In this document: positions 56,680 through 64,000 of the stretch, piece by piece | Numbering within the stretch: position 1 is the stretch's first letter | Layout: each line of letters begins with the position of its first letter | Source: Streptomyces sp. NBC_00448 | Lineage (GTDB): Bacteria; Actinomycetota; Actinomycetes; Streptomycetales; Streptomycetaceae | DNA: 64,000 bases | Reading direction: 5' to 3' | Assembly: GCF_036014115.1 (NCBI RefSeq) | Contig: NZ_CP107913.1 | Location: 6,565,501 to 6,629,500, forward strand | Made by a program: the position numbers and the translations under genes | The notes under the pieces: generated by a model | Databases searched by the model: none | Told to the model about the DNA's origin: nothing | Seen by the model: only the letters and a program-made list of their open reading frames with translations

Positions 56680-57435
56680 CTACAGCTCGATCAGTACGGC
56701 TGTCGCGTCGTCATGCTGCTTGCCGGGCGGCGGCTGCTCGGTCTCCAGCGCGCGCACCCGGGCGAACAGCCGCTCCGGGCCCGCCTTGCGCAGCAGCGCG
56801 AAGGTGCCCGCCCAGTCGTCCACGGCGTAGTACTCCACCGCGCGGGTGGCGCCGTCGGTGAGCGCGGCCAGCGCGGTGACGTCCGTGCGGGGCAGCCGGC
56901 CGGTCACGGCGCGGGTCGCCGCCGACGGGTCGGCCGCGGCCGTGAAGAAGCCGCCCTCCTGGTTCCGCAGCGGCCCGACCCGCACCCCGGTCGCCCGCAG
57001 CCGGTCGATCCGGTCGTCCAGCACCGCCGTCACCACCCCTGCGGTGTCCTCGACCAGCAGCACCGAGTCGGACAGCACCAGGTACTCCACGGCCGCCTCG
57101 TCCCAGCGGGCGACGACCACCGTGGCCTGCGGCGTCAGCGGGTGAGAAAGATCACAAGTGCCGCGGTGCGCCTCGGCGGTCCGCGCGATCGCGTCGGCCA
57201 GGCAGTCCGCCAGCTCCGACTCCCGCCGCGCCAGGGACAGTTCGAGCAGCGCGCCGCCCAGCCGGGCGGTGAACCAGGGCACCGAGTGCACGCAGCCCCC
57301 GTTGTCCGGCGGCGGCGTCACCCCGTCCAGCACCACCACCACGCCGCCGGCGCCGGACGCCGGAAGCGCCACCGCCGCGAAGTCCTCGTTGGGCACGCCC
57401 GTCGTCCCGGGCTCGGTCGCCGTCTCGATCCGCAT
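56680..57435 (-). CDS. PP2C-like phosphatase-family protein
   Basis: A 251-aa protein with a PP2C-like fold. NEDFAAVALPASGAGGVVVVLDGVTPP corresponds to the metal-binding strand pair; TPQATVVVARW, VEYLVLSDSVLL, ALAALTDGATR and QHDDATAVLIEL match later elements with the final DDAT motif. The first metal aspartate motif is GVT rather than the DG-x-G of typical PPM enzymes, so activity may be reduced. Start ATG 57435 has no clear SD. It diverges from the cvn operon, so a role near that signalling system is possible. Confidence 0.8.
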   Translation of the reverse strand: MRIETATEPGTTGVPNEDFAAVALPASGAGGVVVVLDGVTPPPDNGGCVHSVPWFTARLGGALLELSLARRESELADCLADAIARTAEAHRGTCDLSHPLTPQATVVVARWDEAAVEYLVLSDSVLLVEDTAGVVTAVLDDRIDRLRATGVRVGPLRNQEGGFFTAAADPSAATRAVTGRLPRTDVTALAALTDGATRAVEYYAVDDWAGTFALLRKAGPERLFARVRALETEQPPPGKQHDDATAVLIEL

Positions 57436-57720
57436 GGGGTCAGTCTCGCAGCCGGTTGGTCCGTACCACCGCGACGCGCTGCTGTGCGCGGGCATCCTGC
57501 CAAAGCGGAACGGCGTGTGCCAGCGGCGACGGGTGCCGAGCGGAGGGTGCCACCCGTGCCGGACTTGTCGGTCAACTCACCTGTGCGATTCACTCGTTCG
57601 GGTGTCCGGGGAGGGGACGCCTGGCCCCCGAACCCGCTGGCCTGCGAGGGTCTGAGGGATTCTGCACGTATCCCGGGGACGGTCCCGGGCCCCCGCGACT
57701 CGTGATTGCGAGCACCGACA

Positions 57721-60700
57721 GTGCGTGAACGACGTCTCCGACGGCGCGAACGGCGGGTCAGGCAGCGCATGCTCGCCGCCCTGCTGGTCTGCGCGGCCAT
57801 CGTCCTGGCCGCGGCCGCGCCCGGGGTCGCCCTCGCCGTGGGAGACCTGTCGGCCGCCCAGGACGCCGTCGGCGACGCCCGACTCGCGGTCCGCGCGACC
57901 AGGTTGGCCGCCGACCTCGCCGACGAGCGGGACGACCTCGCGGTGTCCGTCGCGGCCGGGCAGCCCGGCACCCCGACCGCCGACCAGCAGCGCACCGACC
58001 GCCAGGTCGCCGACGTCACCGGCGGCGGCCACCTCTCCGCCGACCTGCGCACCGCGCTCGCCACCCTGTCCGCCGTCCGCAGCTCCGCCCGCGCCGCCTC
58101 CTCCGCGCCGGCCGCCGTCGCCGCCTACCAGCCGCTGGTCGACGCGGTCGGGCGCGCCGCGGGACCGGTCACCGCGCCGCTCGGCCGGGCCACCGCGGCC
58201 GCCGCCGTGCAGCGCGGCCTGCTCGTCGCCGGACTGACCGCCGGCGGCGACCAGCACGGCCTGGTCGCCGACGCCCAGGCCGCCCGGCTCCAGGAACAGG
58301 CCGCACTCGCCGAGTTCCACGCCTCCGCGCCCGCGGGGGTCCGCACCGACTACGACCAGACCGTCACCGGCGCCGACACCGCCGAGGCCGACCGCGACCT
58401 GAACCAGCTACTGGGCGGCGGCGAACTCACCTCCGCCGACCGGGACTTGGGCGCCAAGAAGGTCGGCGCCGCGCTCGCCGCCCGGCTCTCCCTGATGCGC
58501 GGCGTCGAGTCCTCGGCCGCCACCGACGAGGCCGCCACCGCCGCCTCGCACCGCGACCACGAGGTCACCGTCCTCGAACTGCGCGCCGCACTGGCCGCGT
58601 TGTGCCTGATCCTGCTGCTCGCCGTGCTGGTCACCCTCTTCCGCACGCTCACCCGCCCGCTCGCCGCCCTGCACCGCTGGTCCCGGGCGGACCCGGAGAG
58701 CGGCCAGGGCGCCGAGGTGATCGGCGCCGACGAGTTCGCCGCCGTCGCCCGCCGGATCAACGCCCTCACCCACGAGGCCCAGGCGCTGCGCACCCGCGCC
58801 GGCGAACTCGCCGCCGAGCGCACCGAGTCCGCCGCCGCCCACACCGCGCTGGCTGCCGAGCACCAGGCGGCGCTGGTGGCCCGCGCCGAACTCGCCCGCA
58901 CCCGCGACGACCTGATGCGCTCCCGCGAGGAGATCGCCGAGCGCCTCAACCGGGCGACCGCGCGCAACGCCGTACAGGTCGTCCACGTCAACCTCTCGCT
59001 GCGCACCCTCGGCCTGATCGAGCGCCAACTCACCCTGATCGAGGGCATGGAGGAGCACGAGCAGGACCCCGAGCGACTCGCGACGCTGTTCCGCCTCGAC
59101 CACCTCGCCACCCGGATGCGCCGCAACAGCGAGAACCTGCTGGTGCTCACCGGGACCGAGCACAGCCACGGCGCCGCCGCCCGCCCGGTCCCGCTGATCG
59201 ACGTGGCTCGCGCGGCCCTCTCCGAGGTCGAGCGGTACGAACGCGTCCGCATCCTGGCCATGCCCGAGGCGGACGTGGCCGGCCGGGCGGCCGACGACGT
59301 CAGCCACCTCATCGCCGAACTGCTCGACAACGCCGCCGCGTTCTCCGCTCCCAGCGCCGAAGTCCACCTCAACGGCTGGGTGATGGAGAGCGGCGAGGTG
59401 ATGGTCGCGGTCGAGGACTCGGGCATCGGGGTGCCCCCGGAGCGGATCGACGGGCTCAACGCGTTGCTGGTCGACCCCGACCCGGAGCCGCCGAGCGCGG
59501 CGGCCGGCCTCGGTCTCTACGTGGTGGCCCGGCTCGCCCACCGGCACGGCGTCCGGGTCCAGTTGCGCCCGCACCCGAACGGCGGCACCACGGCCGTCGC
59601 GGTCCTGCCGCGGCTGCTGGTGCCCACGGTCGACCCGCTCGCCCGGGTGCTGCCCGGCCAGCGCGCTGGGTCGCCCGAGCCGGGGTACGGCGCGGTGCCG
59701 GACGCGGACGCGGGATACGGCGCGGGGCTCGGCGGGGATGACGGCGCGGAGTACGACGCCGTGCTCGGTGGGGAGTTCGGTGCCGGGCTCGGCGCGGAGT
59801 ACGGCGCGGGCGGCGGGACACCCGTGCCCGCGCGGCCGTCGGAGGGCCGGCCGCCGGTGGAACAGCCCTTCGTGGACGCGCACTTCGCCGAGCAGGGCAC
59901 GCAGCACGCGCAGCCCGAGCAGCCCGCACCGCCCGTGGCGTCCGCACCGCCCGCACCGCCCGCACCGTCCGAGCCGTCCTCGGCGGAGCCGCCGGCGGGC
60001 GGGCTCCCGCCCCTCGCCCGGCGGGTCCGCCAGCAGTCGGCGTCCGACCACCCCGTGCCGGGGCAGCAGACCGCCGAACCGGCCCTGCCGCAGGCGCCGT
60101 TGCCCGAGCGGCAACCGCCCGCGCGGACGCCCGCCGCCTTCTCGCTGCCTGGGCAGCAGACCACCGACGGCCCCGGGCCCGACCTCGGCGACCCCCCGGC
60201 CGAGCCGCGGGTCCGGGTCGAACGTCTGCGCGTCCCACCTGCGCGGATGTCCTCGACGGGGTTGCCGGACATGCAAGTGCAGCCGCTTACGGCTGAACCC
60301 GCGGCCGTTCCCGAGCCCCCGCTCGCGCCCCGGCCGGCCGCCGAACCCCCGGCCGGGAGCGCACCCGGGGCCGTACCGCCGGGCGGCGCCGTACCGCCGG
60401 CGGGGCACGTACCGTCGGTCGAGCACGCGCGCGCCGAGTACGCGCCGCGGCATGCCGCCACCGCGCCGCTCCCGCCGCCTCTGAACCCCGGGGCGGACGG
60501 GCCCGACGGGACGCTGCCGCGCCGGGTGCGGAAGGCCAGCGGGATACGGGCCGCCGCGCAGGACGGCAGGCGCCGCACCGAGCCGTTGGACGCGGAAGGG
60601 CTGCGCCGCAAGCTGGCCGGGTTGCAGCGCGGTCTGCGGGACGGCCGCAGGGACGCCGAGTTGGAGACACGAGGGGCCACGGAGACAACGGCGGCACGGC

Positions 60701-60750
60701 CCGCCACGGCAACCAGTCCGGGAGACACCGTCGAGGAGGCGACCCGTTGA
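57721..60750 (+). CDS. cvnA: Conservon protein CvnA (sensor-kinase-like)
   Basis: A 1009-aa membrane sensor. TM1 is LAALLVCAAIVLAAAAPGVALAV (~17-40), then an external nitrate/NarX-like helical domain, TM2 ~285-310 (ALAALCLILLLAVLVTLFRTL), HAMP-like residues and a coiled coil. The ATPase domain has HLIAELLDNAAAFSAP (~530), VEDSGIGVP and GLGLYVVARLAHRHG (~597), but no typical phospho-His box, as in other CvnA proteins. The last ~390 residues are a Pro/Ala/Gly-rich tail. It heads the cvnABCD operon. Start GTG 57721 was chosen over TTG 57706; neither has a strong SD. Confidence 0.92.
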   Translation: MRERRLRRRERRVRQRMLAALLVCAAIVLAAAAPGVALAVGDLSAAQDAVGDARLAVRATRLAADLADERDDLAVSVAAGQPGTPTADQQRTDRQVADVTGGGHLSADLRTALATLSAVRSSARAASSAPAAVAAYQPLVDAVGRAAGPVTAPLGRATAAAAVQRGLLVAGLTAGGDQHGLVADAQAARLQEQAALAEFHASAPAGVRTDYDQTVTGADTAEADRDLNQLLGGGELTSADRDLGAKKVGAALAARLSLMRGVESSAATDEAATAASHRDHEVTVLELRAALAALCLILLLAVLVTLFRTLTRPLAALHRWSRADPESGQGAEVIGADEFAAVARRINALTHEAQALRTRAGELAAERTESAAAHTALAAEHQAALVARAELARTRDDLMRSREEIAERLNRATARNAVQVVHVNLSLRTLGLIERQLTLIEGMEEHEQDPERLATLFRLDHLATRMRRNSENLLVLTGTEHSHGAAARPVPLIDVARAALSEVERYERVRILAMPEADVAGRAADDVSHLIAELLDNAAAFSAPSAEVHLNGWVMESGEVMVAVEDSGIGVPPERIDGLNALLVDPDPEPPSAAAGLGLYVVARLAHRHGVRVQLRPHPNGGTTAVAVLPRLLVPTVDPLARVLPGQRAGSPEPGYGAVPDADAGYGAGLGGDDGAEYDAVLGGEFGAGLGAEYGAGGGTPVPARPSEGRPPVEQPFVDAHFAEQGTQHAQPEQPAPPVASAPPAPPAPSEPSSAEPPAGGLPPLARRVRQQSASDHPVPGQQTAEPALPQAPLPERQPPARTPAAFSLPGQQTTDGPGPDLGDPPAEPRVRVERLRVPPARMSSTGLPDMQVQPLTAEPAAVPEPPLAPRPAAEPPAGSAPGAVPPGGAVPPAGHVPSVEHARAEYAPRHAATAPLPPPLNPGADGPDGTLPRRVRKASGIRAAAQDGRRRTEPLDAEGLRRKLAGLQRGLRDGRRDAELETRGATETTAARPATATSPGDTVEEATR

Positions 60751-61295
60751 ACGCGGTCCGCACGCAATTCAGCACCACCAGCTCCACCAGTACCCATGGC
60801 ACCGGCGCCCACTCGGGCACCGGCGTCCACTCCGACGCACTGAGCCACGACGCCCGCAACCTCCAGTGGCTGCTGGCGAACTTCGTCGACGAGGTGCCCG
60901 GCGTCCGCTCGGTCGCCGTCGTCTCCTCCGACGGTCTGCTGCTGCTCAGCTCGGAGCCCGACCCGGTCGCGCCACGGCAGGCGGCCGGGCCGATCCGGAT
61001 CTCCGACGTCCGGATGGACCTGGCCGCGGTGGTGTCCGGGCTGGCCTCGCTCACCATGGGCGCGGCCCGCCTCATGGACGGCGGCAAGGTGCGGCAGACC
61101 ACCGTCGCGATGGAGGACGGCATGCTGTTCGTGATGTCCATCAGCGACGGCTCGCTGCTGGGCGTACACGCCGGCGCCGAGTGCGACCTGAGCGTCATCG
61201 CCTACCACATGGCCCTGTTCGTCGGCCGGGCCGGCCACGTGCTGACCCCGTCGCTGCGCGGCGAGTTGCGGCAGGCGATGGAGGGCGGCCGGTGA
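60747..61295 (+). CDS. cvnB: Conservon protein CvnB (roadblock/LC7)
   Basis: A 182-aa roadblock/LC7 protein starting at TTG 60747, in a TTGA overlap with cvnA. ARNLQWLLANFVDEVPGVRSVAVVSSDGLLLLSS begins the domain, and GGKVRQTTVAMEDGMLFVMSISDGSLLGVHAGAECDLSVIAYHMALFVGRAG completes it. The first ~35 residues are Thr/Ser/Gly/His-rich. Roadblock proteins partner with small GTPases, here CvnD, as regulators of its nucleotide cycle. Confidence 0.94.
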   Translation: MNAVRTQFSTTSSTSTHGTGAHSGTGVHSDALSHDARNLQWLLANFVDEVPGVRSVAVVSSDGLLLLSSEPDPVAPRQAAGPIRISDVRMDLAAVVSGLASLTMGAARLMDGGKVRQTTVAMEDGMLFVMSISDGSLLGVHAGAECDLSVIAYHMALFVGRAGHVLTPSLRGELRQAMEGGR

Positions 61296-61741
61296 TCCGA
61301 CCGGCCGGCACGTCCGGCCCGCCCACCGCCCCGCCGACGGCCTCCCCGGGCGCCGCGGCGCGGCAGCGCCAGGGCGACCGCCGCACCTCCCGCGTGCGGC
61401 CGTACGTGCTCACCGGCGGCCGTACGCGTTCCGAGCATGTGCTGCTGGTCGAGACTTTCGTGGCTACGATCGAGCATCCGGACGAACAGCCCGCCCTCAC
61501 GAGGGGCGACTGGGCGGAGCGGGTGATGCCCGAACTGCGGGCGATCGTCGAACTGTGCCGCGCGCTGCGGTCGGTGGCGGAGATCTCCGCACTGCTGCGG
61601 ATACCGCTCGGTGTCGTCCGGGTCCTGATCAGCGACCTGGCCGACCAGGGAAGAATTCGCGTGTACGGCACCGGGTACGGTCCCGGTGGACCCGATCGCG
61701 CGCTGCTCGAAAGGGTGCTCAGTGGACTTCGCAGGCTTTGA
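61292..61741 (+). CDS. cvnC: Conservon protein CvnC (DUF742)
   Basis: A 149-aa DUF742 protein starting at GTG 61292 (GTGA overlap with cvnB). RVRPYVLTGGRTRS is the family signature; ALRSVAEISALLRIPLGVVRVLISDLADQGRIRVY is a winged-helix-like part. The first ~30 residues are Pro/Ala-rich. It overlaps cvnD by 20 nt. CvnC is thought to bridge the sensor and GTPase. Confidence 0.94.
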   Translation: MIRPAGTSGPPTAPPTASPGAAARQRQGDRRTSRVRPYVLTGGRTRSEHVLLVETFVATIEHPDEQPALTRGDWAERVMPELRAIVELCRALRSVAEISALLRIPLGVVRVLISDLADQGRIRVYGTGYGPGGPDRALLERVLSGLRRL

Positions 61742-62330
61742 CCAGCAGGAGGGCTTGCGGGACTGGCAGACCACGCGCGACCGCGCACCGGTCTCCACGA
61801 AGATCGTCGTCGCCGGCGGTTTCGGCGTGGGCAAGACCACGTTCGTGGGCTCCGTCTCGGAGATCACCCCGCTGACCACCGAGTCGGTCATGACCCAGGC
61901 GAGCGAGGCGCTGGACGACCTGGCGGCCACGCCGGAGAAGACCACCACCACGGTCGCGATGGACTTCGGCCGGATCACGCTCGACCGGGACCTGGTGCTC
62001 TACGTCTTCGGCACGCCGGGCCAGCAGCGGTTCTGGTTCATGTGGGACGACCTGGTGCGCGGTGCGATAGGAGCGGTGGTGCTCGCCGACACCCGGCGGC
62101 TGGCGGACTGCTTCCCCGCGCTGGACTACTTCGAGAGCACCGGTCTGCCCTACACCGTGGCGGTCAACCAGTTCGAGGGCACCGCGGCCTACGGCCCCGA
62201 CGACGTGCGCGACGCGCTGGCCGTGCCGCACCACATCCCGGTCCTGGTCATCGACGCCCGCGAGCGGCGCTCCGTGGTCGACGCGCTGCTCGCGCTGGTC
62301 ACGCACGCGATGGCCGAGCAGCCGCTGTGA
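61722..62330 (+). CDS. cvnD: Conservon GTPase CvnD
   Basis: A 202-aa small GTPase of the MglA-like group. P-loop GGFGVGKTT; TTTTVAMDFGRITL is the switch I/strand region; VLYVFGTPGQQRFWFMWDDLVRGAIGAVVLADT replaces the usual DxxG with GTPGQ; AVNQFEG stands in the NKxD place, typical of CvnD. GTG 61722 has AAAGGG upstream. It is the output switch of the conservon, which controls development or antibiotic production in some Streptomyces. Confidence 0.95.
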   Translation: MDFAGFDQQEGLRDWQTTRDRAPVSTKIVVAGGFGVGKTTFVGSVSEITPLTTESVMTQASEALDDLAATPEKTTTTVAMDFGRITLDRDLVLYVFGTPGQQRFWFMWDDLVRGAIGAVVLADTRRLADCFPALDYFESTGLPYTVAVNQFEGTAAYGPDDVRDALAVPHHIPVLVIDARERRSVVDALLALVTHAMAEQPL

Positions 62331-62513
62331 TCTGACGCCGCGGAGGTCCGGACGGCGGGTCAGGACCGCGAGCCCGGACGGCGGGTGAGGCGGGGCGGGC
62401 CCGGGCGGCAGGCCCGGACCCTGTGGCCGCGCGGCCCGGGCCGGTAGGTTGCCGTGCGGACGGGTACGGGTGTGTGCACGTCAGTCGGACAGCGAAGAAG
62501 CGAGCGAGTCGCC

Positions 62514-63779
62514 ATGCGCAGCATTCTCATCGTCGGAGCCGGTCAGGCCGGGCTCCAACTCGCCCTGGGGCTACAGGCGCGGGGCTACGGCGTGACCGTC
62601 ATGACCAACCGCACCGCGGACGAGATACGCACCGGCCGGGTGATGTCCACGCAGTGCATGTTCGCCGGCTCGCTGGCCCACGAGCACGACCTCGATATCG
62701 ACTTCTGGCATCAACAGGCCCCGGACGTCAACGGGTTGGGTGTCTCGGTGACCGCCCCCGACGGCACCCGCGCGATCGACTGGCTCGGCCGGCTCGACGG
62801 CACCGCCCAGTCGGTGGACCAGCGGGTGAAGATGTCCGGCTGGCTGGAGACGTTCGCCGAGCGCGGCGGCAAGGTGGTCGTGCACGGCGCCGCCGTCTCC
62901 GACCTGGACTACTTCGCCCGCGCCTACGACCTGGTGCTGGTCGCCGCGGGCAAGGGCGAGTTGGTGTCGATGTTCGGCCGGGACGCGGACCGCTCGCCGT
63001 ACGACGCCCCGCAGCGCGCGCTCGCGGTCGCCTATGTGCACGGTCTCGGACCCCGGCCGGAGCACCCCGAGGTGCGGGCGGTGCGCTGCAACCTGGTTCC
63101 GGGCATCGGCGAGTTCTTCGTGATCCCCGCGCTGACCACCTCCGGGCCCTGCGACATCCTCTTCTGGGAGGCCCTCCCGGGCGGTCCCGCGGACGTCTTC
63201 GCGGGCGTCAAGGACCCCGCGGAGCACCTGCGGCTCACCCTCGACCTGATGCGGCGCTACGTCCCGTGGGAGCACGCCCGCGCCACCGGCGTCGAACTCA
63301 CCGACGCCGGCGGCACCCTGTCCGGCCGCTTCGCCCCGACCGTGCGCCGCCCGATCGGCGAACTGCCCTCCGGCGGGCTCACGTTGGGCGTCGCCGACGT
63401 CGTGGTCGCCAACGACCCGGTCACCGGCCAGGGTTCCAACAACGCGTCCCGGTGCGCGGCGATCTACCTGGAGCGGATCACCGCGCACGGCGACCGCCCG
63501 TTCGACCGCGCCTGGATGCAGGCCACCTTCGACCGGTACTGGGAGGCGGCGGCGCCGGTCACCAAGTGGACCAACGCGATGCTGGCGCCGCCCCCCGAGC
63601 ACGTCCTCGGCCTGATCGGCGCGGCCGGTGAACTCCAGCCCGTCGCCGACCGGTTCGCCAACGGCTTCGACAACCCGGCCGACTTCGAGCAGTGGTTCTA
63701 CGACCCGAAGCTCGCGCAGGGCTACCTCGCGCGGGTCGGCACGTCGGCAGCGGCGGGCGGACCCGGCGAACAGGGCTGA
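62514..63779 (+). CDS. StyA-like FAD-dependent monooxygenase
   Basis: A 421-aa flavoprotein. ILIVGAGQAGLQLALGLQARGYGVTVMTNRT is the FAD-binding GxGxxG; MFAGSLAHEHDLDIDFW, DYFARAYDLVLVAAGKGELVSMF and VVVANDPVTGQGSNNASRCAAIYLERI match the styrene-monooxygenase StyA group. Such enzymes use reduced FAD supplied by a partner reductase; none is in the window. It follows cvnD by 183 nt in the same direction, as in other streptomycetes. The natural substrate is unknown. ATG 62514 sits directly before the FAD motif. Confidence 0.9.
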   Translation: MRSILIVGAGQAGLQLALGLQARGYGVTVMTNRTADEIRTGRVMSTQCMFAGSLAHEHDLDIDFWHQQAPDVNGLGVSVTAPDGTRAIDWLGRLDGTAQSVDQRVKMSGWLETFAERGGKVVVHGAAVSDLDYFARAYDLVLVAAGKGELVSMFGRDADRSPYDAPQRALAVAYVHGLGPRPEHPEVRAVRCNLVPGIGEFFVIPALTTSGPCDILFWEALPGGPADVFAGVKDPAEHLRLTLDLMRRYVPWEHARATGVELTDAGGTLSGRFAPTVRRPIGELPSGGLTLGVADVVVANDPVTGQGSNNASRCAAIYLERITAHGDRPFDRAWMQATFDRYWEAAAPVTKWTNAMLAPPPEHVLGLIGAAGELQPVADRFANGFDNPADFEQWFYDPKLAQGYLARVGTSAAAGGPGEQG

Positions 63780-63787
63780 GCCGGCGG

Positions 63788-64000
63788 CTACTTCGCCGAC
63801 TCACCGCCGTCCGAGGAGTCCTTGCCGGAGCCATCGACGGTCCCCTTCGCCGGGGGCTTCGCGGAGCCCTCGCCCGAGGACACGGCGGAGCCCTTCCCCG
63901 AACTCTTCGCCGAGGACTCCTTCGAAGACTTCTTCGACGGCTTCTTCGACGGCTTCTTCGACGGCTTCGCCGGGGCCTTCGTCTCCGCGGCGATCGGAAG
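63788..64000 (-). CDS. Lys/Ser/Pro-rich C-terminus of a truncated gene
   Basis: The last 70 codons of a minus-strand gene whose start lies beyond the window. The tail is built from KPSKKPSKKPSKK repeats followed by SSKESSAKSSGKGSAVSS, ending GKDSSDGGESAK at a TAG (63788-63790). Such a basic, low-complexity tail suggests nucleic-acid, anionic-polymer or disordered-linker function. No domain can be seen in this fragment. Confidence 0.7.
   Translation of the reverse strand, partial: LPIAAETKAPAKPSKKPSKKPSKKSSKESSAKSSGKGSAVSSGEGSAKPPAKGTVDGSGKDSSDGGESAK

Noticed and set aside
1..64000. tRNA or rRNA genes
   Set aside because: I saw no cloverleaf or conserved rRNA segments in reading the sequence; a covariance-model scan was not possible.

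Overview
The window is high-GC actinobacterial DNA, almost certainly from Streptomyces or a close relative in Streptomycetaceae. The signs are strong G/C bias at codon position 3, frequent GTG/TTG starts, a WhiB-like protein, a sigH/anti-sigma pair, nickel superoxide dismutase with its maturation protease, a conservon (cvn) operon, a fused 2-oxoglutarate decarboxylase/dehydrogenase (Kgd), and lon behind an HspR-type HAIR box. From memory, the order on both flanks matches a conserved segment of Streptomyces chromosomes (wblE...sigH...sodN/sodX...amino-acid ABC transporter...malic enzyme, then kgd...two-component system...lon...cvn). I could not check this by alignment.

Left flank (1-21.4 kb): end of a sensor kinase, wblE, a lipid kinase, the sigH-ushX stress pair, a GNAT acetyltransferase, a PLP deaminase/desulfhydrase, an RpiR regulator, a secreted amidase, a MerR-thioredoxin pair, sodN and sodX, a CGNR regulator, a methyltransferase, a polar amino-acid ABC transporter, malic enzyme, a Uma2-like protein, a quinone-reductase-like dehydrogenase, and a PadR-DUF4097 operon.

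Centre (21.9-43.7 kb): a dense co-directional accessory island, the most unusual part of the window. Module A is a trypsin-like protease with a VMAP-like tail, a MoxR AAA+ ATPase, and a vWA (SAV_2336-like) protein with a helical-repeat C-terminus. A RiPP-type unit follows: a 67-aa FxsA-like precursor, an FxsB-like radical SAM maturase, a HEXXH protein, and a TIR-STAND-TPR receptor-like protein. Module B is a Trypco1-like small protein, a BchI-like ATPase, a BchD/vWA-like protein, a CHAT protease and a second TIR-STAND-TPR protein, all overlapping by 4-14 nt. The parts resemble ATP-dependent biological-conflict (self/non-self or programmed-death) systems. A plausible model is sensing by STAND/TPR proteins, gating by MoxR/vWA pairs, execution by trypsin, CHAT and TIR effectors, with a modified peptide as signal or tag. 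The only two in-frame TTA codons I found lie in the lead gene of each module, which suggests bldA (developmental) control.

Right flank (43.9-64 kb): kgd, a two-component system, two SAM-binding proteins, lon, a secreted GH25 lysozyme, a MarR regulator, a PP2C-like protein, the cvnABCD operon with a StyA-like flavin monooxygenase, and the Lys/Ser-rich C-terminus of a gene cut by the window edge. Four intergenic regions carry copies of one GC-rich palindromic repeat family; three of them separate convergent genes.
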